From positions 1 to 64,000 of the forward strand of contig CAWIPM010000007.1 of NCBI GenBank assembly GCA_963838035.1: a DNA stretch of 64,000 nt. Direction: 5' to 3'. The number at the start of each line of letters is the position of its first letter. Positions within the stretch are counted from its first letter, which is position 1. Positions 25,115 to 36,241 of this stretch are shown in pieces. The DNA is from CAVVNN01 sp963838035. GTDB taxonomy: Bacteria; Actinomycetota; Thermoleophilia; Solirubrobacterales; 70-9. Under the pieces are notes generated by a model. It had not been told where the DNA came from, did no database searches, and saw nothing but the letters and a program-made list of their open reading frames with translations. A program made the position numbers and the translations under genes.

Positions 25115-27480
25115 CGATTGCCTCGCTTGTGGTGGTGCTTGCTCTTGCACTTGCCGACCAGAAGCTGGCGCTTTCGGTTGGCCGCTGCGAGCGCTCGAGC
25201 GCGGGCCTTGCCGTGCTTGTGCTTGGCCGCGCTGACCGCCTTCTTGTAGGCGCTGTTGGCCTTCTTCAGGCACTGGCCCGTGGTTTGCTTGTGATGGACT
25301 TTCGGGAAGTGCACGGGCGGGTTGCCCACGCCGGGGATCAGGCTGCCGACGGTCGGGTCTTCGGGACCGGCGGGCAGCGGCACGCAGGCATCGCCTTCGC
25401 AGGGGATCGGTTTGGTCGGTTCCGGAAAGCCACCGCCCACGCGGGCGTCGTAGACGTCGGCAGAGCCGGGATCGCTGTTCACCAACGATTCGGAGGTGAG
25501 GAAGTAGGAGTCATCACCCGATTCGGAGGCGTCGACGAGGGAGGCGCCTTCCGGGTCCTTGCCGTTGGAGATCAGGTTCTGGCAGCCGCCGGATCGGTTG
25601 CAGGTGCCGGTTCCCTGTGCCTCCCACTGGTAGACGTCGGAGGCTTTGTTGGTGTCCAGCGCGACCAGGGCGTCCTCGGAGTCGAAGAAGACCCGGTTGC
25701 CGCTGGCCGAGAGGACCCGCGGCTTGTAGACGCGGGTGACGATCTCGCCTTCGGCGGCGGCGCCTTCGTCGCCGTTGGAGCTGGCCCCGGGAATCGTCGA
25801 GGGCCCGACGGGGCGCTCGTTGGTCGGGTTGCAGGAGACGCAGGTGAGGCTGCCGGCGCCGGCGGCGCTGTAGAGGAAGACCTCGGAGTCGGGCTGGCCG
25901 GTGTTGGCGTCGGTGTTGTCGTAGTCGGTCAGCGGGGCCGTGGAGAGGAAGAGCAGGCGGGCGCCGTCGGCGGAGACCCGGGCGGTGCCGGTGCTCGGCG
26001 GGTAATCGCCTTCGGTGGCCGCGCCGGGGGTGGCGGCGACGGGGCTGAGCGAGCCGTGCCAGGAGAAGATCCCCGCCGCGGTCGCGTAGTAGACGCGGGA
26101 GCCGTCTTCGGAGGCGCCGAGCACGCCTTCGACTTCGCCCGCGGGGGTCAGTTCGGTGGAGGTGTGGCTGGAGGCGTCATAGCGGTAGAGCTTTTCGGCC
26201 TTGGTGTAGAAGGCGAAGGCTCCCGAGGGGGTGGCGGTCTGCAGTTCGGCGGCGGCGGCGAGTTCGTGGGGGGCGGTTGCGCCTTCGCGCAGCCACAGCT
26301 TGCCGGCTTCGGTGAAGTAGACGCGGGAGCCGTCGGCGGAGACGCCGCCGCCCTGGGCGGCCAGCCGGGCGCCGGGGTTGACGTTGACGAGCGACAGCTG
26401 GCCCGAGGAGTACTCATAGAGGTTGGGCTTGGTCGGGTCGCAGCCTTCCGATGCGGCGACTTCGGTGGCGGTCGGGGTGAGCGCCGCGCAGGTGGAGAGG
26501 ACGAGATGGCGCAGGTCGGGCGAGGCGCCGGCGAAGGCGAGGTTGAATTCTTCGGGTTCGAGGGCCAGTTCGGCGTTTGCATCGGTGGCCACCGCGGTGA
26601 AGCTGCCGTCTTCGTTGTCGCGCAGGTAGTAGTCCTGGTAGCCGCTGGGGGCTTCGGAGCCCGGCAGGGGCGGGTTGGCGACCGGGCAGTCGGTGCCTTC
26701 GCCGCGGCAGTGGACGCCGTTGAGCATGACCGCCCGGGCGAGATCGCCGGAGAAGAGCTGGTAGGGGACGCCGTTGGGGTCGTTGCCGTAGGAGCCCGAG
26801 AGCATCGGCGTGGAGATGTTCTGGGTCGACCAGCCGGCGGCGCCATTGCGGCGCGAGATGTATTGGCTGCCCTGGGGGGCGCCCTGGGCTTCGGAGCCGC
26901 CGAAGGAGGAGGATGAGGTGTAGGTGATCGCGCCGGGGCCGCTGGCGGCGGCCTGCAGCACGCCGCCGCCGTGGTTTTCTTCGAAGCCCTGGATCGCGCC
27001 GCCGTTTTTTTCGACCGGGCTGACCAGCTCCCAGCCGCGTTTGTCGGGCAGGGTGAAGGCGCCGGTGATTGCCTGGGTGGTGAAGGTCTGGGCCGCGCTC
27101 AGCGTGGTGTTGGAGCTGTTGGTGGCCGCGAGGCGGTAGTGGTAGAGGGTGCCGGCGCGCAGCGCGCTGACGTGCTTGGGGACGACCGTTTCGAAGTTCG
27201 AGCCCGAGCCGGCGTTGGCCGAGCCGCCCGCCGGCGCTTTGGCGGCCCCCGTGAAGCCTTTTTCCTGGAAGTCCTGGTCGGTGGCGTATTCGAAGTGGTA
27301 GGTGGTGCTCGAGCCCTCCGGGTTCAGTTCGCCGTTGAAGGTCGCCGAGCCGGCGCTGACTTCGGTCATCCAGATGGCACGGATCTGCGGCGGGCCGGCG
27401 GCGGACGCGGATGCGGCCAGGCCCAGGAGGAGGCCCAGAGCCACGATGGCGAGGAGAATGGGTGCGCGGTGCGAGTTCAC
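25111..27480 (-). CDS. Secreted FN3-like plus beta-propeller protein, family A (A5, short member)
   Basis: 789 residues. Start GTG 27480 with GGGGACGGAG directly before it. Signal peptide about 1-27. One FN3-like domain (~30-135: ATFNGELNPEGSSTTYHFEY ... LRAGTLYHYRLAATN), then the motif LPDKRGWELVSPVEKNGG, then TolB/WD40-like blades (~190-690: VSADGSRVYFTEAGKLWL, ASEDGSRVYYATAAGIFSW, VSADGARLLFLST). The tail is basic, with Cys residues (QCLKK ... KCKSKHHHKRGNR). It lacks the N-terminal NHL half of A1-A4. First gene of the A5-B5-NHL operon, behind a promoter at 27663-27691. Confidence 0.8.
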   Translation of the reverse strand: MNSHRAPILLAIVALGLLLGLAASASAAGPPQIRAIWMTEVSAGSATFNGELNPEGSSTTYHFEYATDQDFQEKGFTGAAKAPAGGSANAGSGSNFETVVPKHVSALRAGTLYHYRLAATNSSNTTLSAAQTFTTQAITGAFTLPDKRGWELVSPVEKNGGAIQGFEENHGGGVLQAAASGPGAITYTSSSSFGGSEAQGAPQGSQYISRRNGAAGWSTQNISTPMLSGSYGNDPNGVPYQLFSGDLARAVMLNGVHCRGEGTDCPVANPPLPGSEAPSGYQDYYLRDNEDGSFTAVATDANAELALEPEEFNLAFAGASPDLRHLVLSTCAALTPTATEVAASEGCDPTKPNLYEYSSGQLSLVNVNPGARLAAQGGGVSADGSRVYFTEAGKLWLREGATAPHELAAAAELQTATPSGAFAFYTKAEKLYRYDASSHTSTELTPAGEVEGVLGASEDGSRVYYATAAGIFSWHGSLSPVAATPGAATEGDYPPSTGTARVSADGARLLFLSTAPLTDYDNTDANTGQPDSEVFLYSAAGAGSLTCVSCNPTNERPVGPSTIPGASSNGDEGAAAEGEIVTRVYKPRVLSASGNRVFFDSEDALVALDTNKASDVYQWEAQGTGTCNRSGGCQNLISNGKDPEGASLVDASESGDDSYFLTSESLVNSDPGSADVYDARVGGGFPEPTKPIPCEGDACVPLPAGPEDPTVGSLIPGVGNPPVHFPKVHHKQTTGQCLKKANSAYKKAVSAAKHKHGKARARALAAANRKRQLLVGKCKSKHHHKRGNR

Positions 27481-27662
27481 CTCCGTCCCCTACCTTGCCG
27501 CCCGCCCGGCTTCTGCCTGAAGGTGGGCGGAGAACAGCCTGAGCGCAACTGGCCGAGGCTGGTAAGTCGAAGTCTCTAAGGTCACATTCTCTCCCTGGAT
27601 ACCGGGACTCCCGAGGGCCCGGTTGCTCTTTATCCCCGCCCACCCCCCTGGCGAGCGAGGCC

Positions 27663-27691
27663 ACTGTAGCGGATTCCGTGATGTCCGTCTA
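27663..27691 (-). promoter_or_regulatory. Conserved promoter-like element, copy 4 (before A5)
   Basis: On the minus strand TAGACG, 17 bp, TACAGT: both hexamers match 4 of 6 sigma-A consensus bases with ideal spacing. The same element recurs at 36170-36198, 45739-45767 and 54440-54468, with ~50 bp of flanking identity (GAACA..TTTGTAGACGGACA). It would give a ~175-nt leader to A5. The rest of 27481-27761 has no gene. Confidence 0.6.
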
Positions 27692-27761
27692 CAAAGCTTC
27701 AGAACACGGTCGGTTTACAGAAGTTGCGCGGCCGGATTTTGTGCATTCGAGCAGGGATCTT

Positions 27762-30700
27762 TCAGCGGTGGTGGCGCTTGTGCTTCTTGTGATGCCCGCC
27801 GCAGCGCACCTTCAGAGCCGGGTTGGTTTCCTGGCTCTTGGCGTTGTGGGCGGTGAAGGTGACCGTGGCTCGCTGGCGCGAGTTGCAGATGTTGGTCTTG
27901 TTTTGCAGCAGGCCCTTCTTGCCGCCCTGCATCTGCAGGACGAACTTGGAGACCGGGGCGTCGGGGACGGCTTCGAAGGTTGTGCGCAGGCGTTCGTGGA
28001 CGGCGTCGACGCGGCCGGCCAAGACGACCTGGATCTGGCCGTTTAGGTCGGCGACGAGGTCGGGCAGCTCGTGGCTTGAGGAGCGCAGGTAGACCGGGCC
28101 TTCCAGGGGCTGGTCGAGCAGCGGGCTGAAGGCCCTGGCCCGCCCGTAGACCGATTTCGCCGGGCAGGCGTTGGCGGCGAACTGCACTTTGGTGCAGATC
28201 GTGCCGATGTGGCCCTGGTCGAGGATGTCGGAGTGCGGCAGGGTGACCTGGGCGGCGGCGATGTTGGCATCGCCTGGGGGCATCTTCAAGACCGCGGTGA
28301 GGGCGGGGTGCTTGGTGCGCTTGGTGCCTCCCTTGAGCTGCAGGGAGAGCTTCGGCTTGAAGGCCAGCGCCGGGCAGCCGCCGACCTGGAAGCGCTGGGT
28401 CAGCGGTGCGGCGATGTCTAGGATCGAGGTCGTCGAGCCGCTGAAGGCCGATTCGGAGCAATCGGTCGGGTTGAGGGTGAAGTCGGGCTTGGAGAGCTGC
28501 AGGGTGACCGAGCGCACGTCGAGCGGGATCCCTTCGAGGATCGTCGGGATCGGGTCTGAGACGGCGTGGATCTGGGTCGTTTCGGGGTCGACGTGAAGGG
28601 CGGCTCGGACGACCACCGTGCCGAGGTCAAAGGGGCCGGCTACGGCGGGGGTGATGATCGCCATGGAGAGCGGGGCGCCCTTGTAGGGGCCGGCGAGGTA
28701 GACGTGGCCGGGGACGTTTAGCGGGGTCGGGCCCGCGCCGGCGCCGACATCGACGGTGCCCACTTCGCTCGAGGCCGGGCAGGAGGGCGAGCTCTGCTCT
28801 TCTTTGCCCGTCTTCGCTTCGGCCGCCGCGATCGAGGCCTCCGGGCAGTAGGAGGTGCCGGCGAGGCGGCCGACCAGGCCCTTGGGCAGGGTCGTCTCCA
28901 CGCTCTTCACTTCCTGCGTGCCGTCATCGCGGACCAGGCGCAGCGAGAAGGGCGAGTAGATCCCCGCCTGGGGGGTTTCGGTGCCGGCGATGAACCGCGG
29001 CGCGTCGGGCAGGTCGGCTTCGCTGAAGGCGCATTCGCCGCCGGTCGGGCCGGTGGTCGTTTCGAATTCCGCGCTCGGCGTCGCCGGCGGCCCCGATTCG
29101 GGCGCCGAGAAGGGGGTCAGTTCGCTGGTCGTTTCATAGGCGCCGCAGACCGCCGGGGTGCGCAGGGCGCCGCGGGCGCCTTCGAAGATGTGCAGCTTCA
29201 GGTCTTCGAAGGGCAGCTGCGGGTTTTCGGTGAAGCGGGTGGTGATCTGGCCGGTCTTCGGGTCGGTTTCGAATTCGCCCGCCAACTTGATCCTGATCCC
29301 CTGGCCTTCCACCTCGAGGTAGCCGGCGAGCAGCGAGCCCGGGGGATTCTGGTGCGGGGTTGCGAGGTAGAGAAACCCGTCGAGCGGTTCGTTCAACAGC
29401 GGCGACAGGACTTCGGCGCTGCCGAGCTTGGAGGCGTCTGGGCAGTGGGCCGGTTCTTCGACATGGAGGCCGATCTGCGCTTCAGTGCAGGTCTCCAATC
29501 CGTCGCCAGCCGCCGGGTTGAGGGAAAGACCCTTCGGCAGCCTAATCACTGCTTCCTTAAGGTCGGAGGTCGCGACGCCTTCGGGATCTTCGTTCTGGGG
29601 AACGTGCAGGTTGAAATCGAAGCCCGATGGCGCATCGGCCAAGTTGGTGGTCGGCCGAGCTTCGATCCTTGGGTTGAACTGGACAGAGTTGCAGCCGTCA
29701 ACTGCTGCCAACTCGACGCTGTCCATGGCGTATTCACCGGGATGCTGCCAACCGTCATAGCGCCCACTAACGTTGAGTGGTTCGCCCGAGCAGTCAGTCG
29801 GCATAGTTATGAAGGGAGTAGGTTCGACTTCGGCCGGGCCACCCCCCTCGGCTGTGCTTTCCCCTTCGCATTCGCGTTGCATCGCTGCTGGCGAGCTGAA
29901 GTTCTTCAACGAAGATATTCCCAACTGGCATTCCTTGCCTCGCAGCGAGTCGTGACCTTCGTCGGCAGGCACGCCCCAAAGCGTGAGAATGACACGATTG
30001 AGGTCGGCCTGGGCCGCCAAATTCGTGGCGGACACTCCGTAGTCCGCACCGCTGCGAATTCCCGTCGTGATCATGATGATCGGCAGGCCGCCCAGCGAAA
30101 TACCGAGCTGCCCCGGATAAGCCCCAGCGGGTTCCAGGTTGACGATCGGCGAGATCGTGCCGCCTTCATGTCGACCGAAGATGCGGATATTGGCGAAGCC
30201 GACGGAGTCGTTAGTGACATCGCATTCCTGCGTGAAATAAGCCGCGAGCAGGCACCGCGGAACGCCCTGAGGATTGGCAATAAGGCCGGGTGGCAGCAGA
30301 GCACTGATGTCCTTGGGGTCGGGAACCGGTCCTGTGCCAAAGCTCTGCCAATCGCTACCCACGCTCGAGACGTAGGAAAAGGTCTCGAAGTTGAATTCGG
30401 TCGTGAATTGATACGGATGGCCTCCCGCTTGAAAGTAAGGAGTGCCACCGCCATCTGTGAGCGAAGAGCCGAAATGAAGCGTCCCGACCGGCGGACTTTC
30501 GTCGCTCGCCGTGTTCACGGCGCTTACTTCAGCACTGGGGGGACCGCCTCCCGATATCTTGGCGACATCTTCGAGTGATCCCGTCACATTGCCTGGGATT
30601 CTCACCAGCACAACCATTATGAGCCTCTGACCAGGGTTCAAGGCGGTGATTCCAAATTCGGAAAGTTCCCCCGGAAAGTGGCATTCGGTTTTGCTGGGAC

Positions 30701-31037
30701 AGAGGAACCCAGAGAAGTCACTTCCTGATAGAAGGGCTTCAAGGCTTTCGGGGTTCGCACCAGGTGCCTTCATGACGTAGAACTTGACCCCTTCGGCGGT
30801 AAGTCCCGAAGGTATTACGTCTTCGAGTGAGATTTCACCGCTCGTCGGTTCCGATCCGACGTTTTCGGCTTCGATCTTGTAAACGCCAAGGCTTTGGCCA
30901 GAGAGGAAGTAGTCGGCATTCGGGCTAACGGTCAGATTCCATTCGGCACCGGTCGCTGCCGCAGCCGGGTTGCTGCCAAGCGCCGCGACCATTAGGCAGG
31001 CCCCGAGAGCGATCGCGATGGTAAGACGGCGGATCAC
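27762..31037 (-). CDS. Large secreted protein, family B (B4, intact)
   Basis: 1091 residues, the only B gene of the array that reads through. Start GTG 31037 overlaps the A4 stop (GTGA), with AGGTGC spaced as a ribosome-binding site. Signal peptide about 1-28. A DUF11-like domain (VSPNADYFLSGQSLGVYKIEAENVG, with SGEI-LEDVIPSGL) covers ~30-170. The middle has PPGLIANPQGVPRC, GIRSGADYGVSA and GVPADEGHDSLRGKEC; the end has GPVYLRSSSHELPDL and the tail RCGGHHKKHKRHHR. Paired cysteines are frequent. It probably sits in the envelope; the function is unknown. Confidence 0.8.
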   Translation of the reverse strand: MIRRLTIAIALGACLMVAALGSNPAAAATGAEWNLTVSPNADYFLSGQSLGVYKIEAENVGSEPTSGEISLEDVIPSGLTAEGVKFYVMKAPGANPESLEALLSGSDFSGFLCPSKTECHFPGELSEFGITALNPGQRLIMVVLVRIPGNVTGSLEDVAKISGGGPPSAEVSAVNTASDESPPVGTLHFGSSLTDGGGTPYFQAGGHPYQFTTEFNFETFSYVSSVGSDWQSFGTGPVPDPKDISALLPPGLIANPQGVPRCLLAAYFTQECDVTNDSVGFANIRIFGRHEGGTISPIVNLEPAGAYPGQLGISLGGLPIIMITTGIRSGADYGVSATNLAAQADLNRVILTLWGVPADEGHDSLRGKECQLGISSLKNFSSPAAMQRECEGESTAEGGGPAEVEPTPFITMPTDCSGEPLNVSGRYDGWQHPGEYAMDSVELAAVDGCNSVQFNPRIEARPTTNLADAPSGFDFNLHVPQNEDPEGVATSDLKEAVIRLPKGLSLNPAAGDGLETCTEAQIGLHVEEPAHCPDASKLGSAEVLSPLLNEPLDGFLYLATPHQNPPGSLLAGYLEVEGQGIRIKLAGEFETDPKTGQITTRFTENPQLPFEDLKLHIFEGARGALRTPAVCGAYETTSELTPFSAPESGPPATPSAEFETTTGPTGGECAFSEADLPDAPRFIAGTETPQAGIYSPFSLRLVRDDGTQEVKSVETTLPKGLVGRLAGTSYCPEASIAAAEAKTGKEEQSSPSCPASSEVGTVDVGAGAGPTPLNVPGHVYLAGPYKGAPLSMAIITPAVAGPFDLGTVVVRAALHVDPETTQIHAVSDPIPTILEGIPLDVRSVTLQLSKPDFTLNPTDCSESAFSGSTTSILDIAAPLTQRFQVGGCPALAFKPKLSLQLKGGTKRTKHPALTAVLKMPPGDANIAAAQVTLPHSDILDQGHIGTICTKVQFAANACPAKSVYGRARAFSPLLDQPLEGPVYLRSSSHELPDLVADLNGQIQVVLAGRVDAVHERLRTTFEAVPDAPVSKFVLQMQGGKKGLLQNKTNICNSRQRATVTFTAHNAKSQETNPALKVRCGGHHKKHKRHHR
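27779..29300 (-). repeat. Near-identical B 3'-half repeat, copy in B4
   Basis: About 1.45 kb almost identical to 36262-37710, 45855-47300 and 54535-56060. Identity falls sharply upstream of this block, and in copy 3 it stops near 37710. It encodes the last ~480 residues of the B proteins. Confidence 0.85.
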
Positions 31038-34000
31038 TTCGCACCTCCACGGCTGGAGCCGGCTGCTCGCCGGTGGGGGCGCTTCCGGTGTGCGGCCTTG
31101 CGGTGGTGGTGCTTGTGCTTCTTGTGGTTTGGAACGCAGCGAACCTGACCTTTCCGTTTGGCTCGGTGCCGCCCTCTGGCGCACTGGAGCTTTTCCTTGG
31201 CATTGCCTGGACCGCTGAAGTTCGGGGTAGCAACCGCCGGCGGGGCCGGCTGAGCCGTCGGCGTCCCCCGACAGGCATCTGGGCTTCCGCACGGCGCAGG
31301 CGGATGTGGGGTGTGGAATCCCCCGTCCACCCGAGCGTCGTAAATATCGCCGACACCGTCGGTGTCGCCAGGAATCTCGCTGCGCTGTGTCTCGAAGGTG
31401 ATATCCCGTCCGGAGCTGCTCATCACGGCATTAGGTACCCCGTGAGGGTCGACACCGTCCGAGATCAGGCGGATGCACCCCCCGGCTTCCGTGCATGTCC
31501 CATGGCCCTGTTCCTCCCACATGTAGACATCGCAGCCGGTACCGGTGACCCCAGCCGAGCATTCTGGTTCGGAACCCGTGTTTGTGTCACGAGAGACCAA
31601 GGGCTCTGCCGTGCGGAAAATGGCGATCGATCCATCGCTGGAGATCTTGCGTTCCTCGTCGCCCGCACGCGAGAATGCCTTCTGACCACCAATTCCATAT
31701 TGAAATACAACGGGATACGCGTCGTTGTTGCCATTGAAGTCATTCCCGTTTCGTCCAAAGGACAATCGAATCAGATCGCCAGTCTGAACGTCATACCGGT
31801 AGAGATCCTTTACGTTGTCGGTGTCGTCGGGAGTGAGCCTTCCCCAGCTGGTGAAGAAGAAATAGCGGCCGTTATCAGAGAAGAGGCCCTGCCCGCCGTT
31901 GCAGTCATAGAGCCAGAATTGATCATCGTTCGGGCTGCATGGACCTGCGTATCCGATAAATGGCTCGAATCCAGGAGTGCCTTTTCTCGGACACTCGCCG
32001 TCATGTACCGCATTTTTACGTGTCACTTCGTAGTACACACCAGGTCCAGAGCGATTTTCTCGATCTGATCCTGACAGTTCTATGCCAGAACAAAGCTCAG
32101 CAACAAACTGGGTTTTGCCGGTCAACGCATTGTAGATGTAGAGATTATTTGCCCCGTTCACCGCGCCCTTGTGAAGAGAGTTTTCGTTAGTTGTCAGGAC
32201 GTGCATGCTCTCGTATGCGACTGCGGTCCCATCTTTGGACACTCGAGCTACGCCGTGGTTCGAGTATCCATTGATTCCCTCCTCGCCGACTTCCGCGCCG
32301 CTCCCGGGAGTAGGATGACTGGACGTGGCTTCGCCCGCGGACACCTGCACCAGTTCCACGACTTCCCCGTTAGCCACCCGCGCCATGTAGAGGTCGTTTG
32401 TCTGGTCCGTATCTGAGTCGACCAGTGGCTGGGGCGTCTCAAACCAGATTCGACTGCCATCCCGAGAGATCCCGTCGAAGAGGGGTGAGATCAGCGAACT
32501 AGACGCACACGGTGAGGGCGAGTGGCAGAATGCGGGAAGGGGCTGGTTGAGCTCAATCGGCGCTTCGCCGTCGACGCTCACGTAGAGGCCGAATTGATTT
32601 ACGTATCGCCTTCGCCGCTGCAGTGCTGTCCCGGAATCACTTCGACCGGAGCGGCATATACGATCGTCGACGCCGTCCGAAGACGCCATTCCCACACCCT
32701 GGCCGCCCGTAATCCCTCCCGGCCCGCCGACGAAGTTCGACAACGCGCAACTCTCGTCCGTAAGACCCAGTGGGGTCTCGGCAATCAACTTCAATGTCGG
32801 GTTCGATGCCGCCCACATCCGTCATCTCATAGATCCGGCTCCCGCCGTTCCAGTTATCGCTCGGACGCGGGTCGCTTTCGAGTAGGCGCGTGCCAGTAAG
32901 AATGAACTCTGTCGTTAGGTCTTCAGACTGCCCACGGACAGGGACCGAGACCGGGCCACCTTCGACCGCGGTAAACGTCGGCGTCGCCTGTGGGACAAAG
33001 GTCCCGTCGGCGAACCCCATCGACATGAATACCGAGTTGGGGTCTTGGTGTTCGAAGTTAACCCCATGTTGCTGTGTGTATGTCCACCGATCAAGTTCCG
33101 GGCTGATATTCAGGCTGTCGCCTGATCCAGGCTGATAGTCGGAGTTCGGCAGCCGGGATATCGGGGCCGTCGAGACCCAACCCGATTCAGTTCTATGTGC
33201 AAGGTAATACACGGCAATTTCGTTAGCCGAAGCTCCGCCAAAAGCTCCGTTCGCGACATAGATCGCGCGTTCTCCGCTCTGCGCCAAATAGATCAAAGGA
33301 AACGCCTCACCCCCTTCCTTGCTCTTGGCGCTGACCTGCTCGTAGGCACGGCAGTCGGGAAGCGAAGTGGAATTGTTTTCTTCGCGGAGATTCGTATTCG
33401 AGCATCCTTCGATTACTCGTTCTTCAGCGGCTGACGGTTCGGTAGTGAACGTCTGATCGGCCGTTGCCACTTCACCGTATCCATTTTCGCCCACGAGCTG
33501 GTAATGATAGGTGGTATTAGGAAGAAGGTTCGGAAAGGTGGCTTCCTTCGCGACGAATTCATTTCCGATCGACAGTGTCCCCTGCGAGGACCCGTCAGCA
33601 TAGCTAGTGGTCCGTCCAAGGTGAATCGTATAAGTACTGAACTGTCCATTGGGATTTAGTTCTGCTCTTAGCGTTACAAGTTCAGGCCCGACCGTCTGCG
33701 TGGCGAAGTTTCGAACAGATACGGGCGGAGGACTCTCGAATTCGCCCGTGCCATAAGTCGTTCCGTCGGAACTTTCAGCAACGGCGCGAATTTGGTATCT
33801 CGTCCCCGGCGCAAGACCGGAAATTGCCGCTTGTACCGCATTCCTTTGATCGACCATCCCTAGGCCAACAGATGCGGTCACTTGCGTGTTTGGACTATTG
33901 AACCCTCCTTCGGTTTCAAAGGAATGCTGGTCGACATATTCGAATCGGTATTCCGTGTCGTAGCCGTGCGGATTGATCACTGCCTGTAGCGTGGCCGTTG

Positions 34001-35926
34001 TAGGTTGGATGTTAGTCGCTTCAACTTCATCTACCGAAGGCGGTCCGTCGACTGGGAGATCGATGACGGCGATATAGGCGCCGGCAAATTCCTTACTCTC
34101 AGCGTATAGCTTTCCGGCGGCCCACCAATCGCGATGCCTTCGACTACTCCCGCCAAATTCCTGTACTTGTTCCGAGACTGAACACCGCGGCGAGCTGGCC
34201 GGTGGCCTTGTAGGAACGAAAGATCGTGTGGCCGCCATTTCGATCACTAATGAATAGCTTGCCAGTTTCATCAAGGGCGACGTGCATCGCCTGGACGCCG
34301 GCTTCATCCTGCAATCGTGCGGATAAGGCTGTGCGAACTGTCGTACTCCCGGACACCCGGGACTTCGGATTCCGGATTGAGTCGCCGAACCTCCAAATGT
34401 GGCGCTGCGGATGAAGATATTCCCCGCTTCCATCTACGGCAAGGCTACTCACAAATTGCGGTTCGGCATCCGAAAGTGCGAGTTCGCCATGGTACGTGCC
34501 GTTGGGGTGGAATTCCTGAACGCGATCGTAGTCCCCTACATACACCATGCCGTTCGGACCGAGGGCAATCGAGTTGTTCGGCGTCGTACTCCACTTCTTG
34601 GGTGCCGCCCCTTGATAGAACTCGCTAGGTCCTGTCCCAGGGACCCCGGGTCCGCATTCATCTCCACTACTAAGATCTGCGGCAGTACAGACGGTCGAAT
34701 GGGTCGTCTTATCCACTTCTCCGCCAAACATGAGCAATAGGTGGCCGGCCGAATCAAACTTCATCACTCGAAAATTACGCTGATCAACCATGTAGACATC
34801 GCCATATGAGCCTGAGCTTGGGTCATTGTCAATGGCCAGTTCATCGGCCCAGTTCATCTGCCCGGGGCGTGATCCAATGCCTCGCCGCCTTCCTCCCCGT
34901 CCGGCGGGCCACAGTAGTGGTACAGGTCTCTCACGCCACCACCTTCGGTAGGGGTGCTGACCGAAACAGACGTTGAGGGCGACCCGCCGGTTAGGCTCAC
35001 GTTTGTGGTCGTGATCTTGCGGACGTTGGTGTCTGCGAATTTGCCATTAAAGGTGATGACGTAAGGATTCGTTCCTTCTGCGTCGCCCGGGCCTCCTTCC
35101 ACTTCGACATTCCCGGTCCCAATGCTGGGAATCGCTTCAAGGGCGGTCTGTACTTCGCCCGGGGACGCCGTCGCCGAGATATTTGCGGTCTGCGAAGTCA
35201 ATGAGCCAGGCATGGGGCTTGTAAATGTCAGAGTGAAATTGCCGGAGGAAGCGCTGACCGTAGGCGCTGCTGCTCGTTCGTCGGTACGTTTCCTGGACCA
35301 GCCGCTGCCGTCAGAATGACTCCGATCCCTGAAGTGGTCGCTTGCTTCGTTAAGACAAGTTCAGTCGGTTTGACAGTTTGAATCTTCGTCCCAGGTGGGA
35401 TCCCTGCTCCGGTGACGATCTTTTCACTGAGGAGCTGTCCGCCATTGAAGAATCCTCCTCCCGAGTTGAAGCTACCACTGCTCGTAGTAACATTGGTCAC
35501 CAAGTTCGACCCGGCTGTCACATTTCCGGCGCCGGTCGCACCACCTGGCACGATGCCCCACCCGAATGCTCTGACGAATGTGCCGTTGGGCTGGTACTGA
35601 TTTACCCGCTGCTGATTTCCCGTGCTGGATATATAGATGTCTCCGCCTTCCTTGGCGCTGACCGCTATCCCCTTATTGGTTGACGGGAGTTCGTTGAAGC
35701 CGAAGCGGCTATCGGACAATGCCGCAGTGGCGAAGAGCGACATCAGGCAGAAGGCCGCGAGCAGGCATGCCGACCCGAGGAATAGCGCTTTTCCCCAAAT
35801 CGAGGGCGCACCACTCCCGTTGGGGCCCACGGACGCTCCGCAGGTGGTGAAGGCACGACTGTCGAAGCCGGGACGGCTGCCCTGGCCCAAGGTCGATCCC
35901 GCAGACGATGCCTTCGCGTCTCTCAC
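31034..35926 (-). pseudogene. Family A propeller protein (A4), broken by several frameshifts
   Basis: Pieces in three frames together cover a whole A protein. Start GTG 35926 (AAAGGA site) with basic N-terminus and GSGAPS, membrane helix, NHL start (to ~35228). Then LTFTSP..GNVEVEGGPGDAEG (34854-35213), NHL blades (34144-34857), FN3-like pair and LREENNSTSLPDCRAYEQVS (32637-34433 region), second propeller and tail (31034-32818). The tail, CARGRHRAKRKGQVRCV-NHKKHKHHH..GGAK, is intact. At least four frame changes are needed, although the total length is a multiple of three. The region looks lower in GC than its neighbours. No C gene precedes it. Confidence 0.8.
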
Positions 35927-36169
35927 GTGCGTATTCCTTTCATTGGGAGGCGCTGCGCTGCCGAGTAAGACCGCCCCCGATCCATGGAGATCCTGGTCGG
36001 CCGGGGTTGAGTCGAAGCTCTCGGGAGGCGGCGCGTCGCAGACCGGTGGGACGATGCCAACGCTCGAAATCGTTTTGCGCTCAATTCCCTCTCCCTCTTT
36101 CCGGGGCTCCCATTGCCCGGAACTCCCTGTTTCCCTGTTTCCCTGCCCTCCTCCCTGGAGAGCGAGGCC

Positions 36170-36198
36170 ACTGTAGCGGAATGGGTGCTGTCCGTCTA
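36170..36198 (-). promoter_or_regulatory. Conserved promoter-like element, copy 3 (before A4)
   Basis: TAGACG-17 bp-TACAGT on the minus strand, in the 316-bp interval 35927-36241 between B3 and A4. Downstream, the leader repeats CAGGGAAACAGGGA-type sequence (36120-36150), shared with copy 1. Unlike modules 1-3, the rest of the interval holds no collagen-like gene or remnant. Confidence 0.6.
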
Positions 36199-36241
36199 CA
36201 AATGTTCAGAACACGGTCTGTTTCCAGAAGTCTCACAGTGC

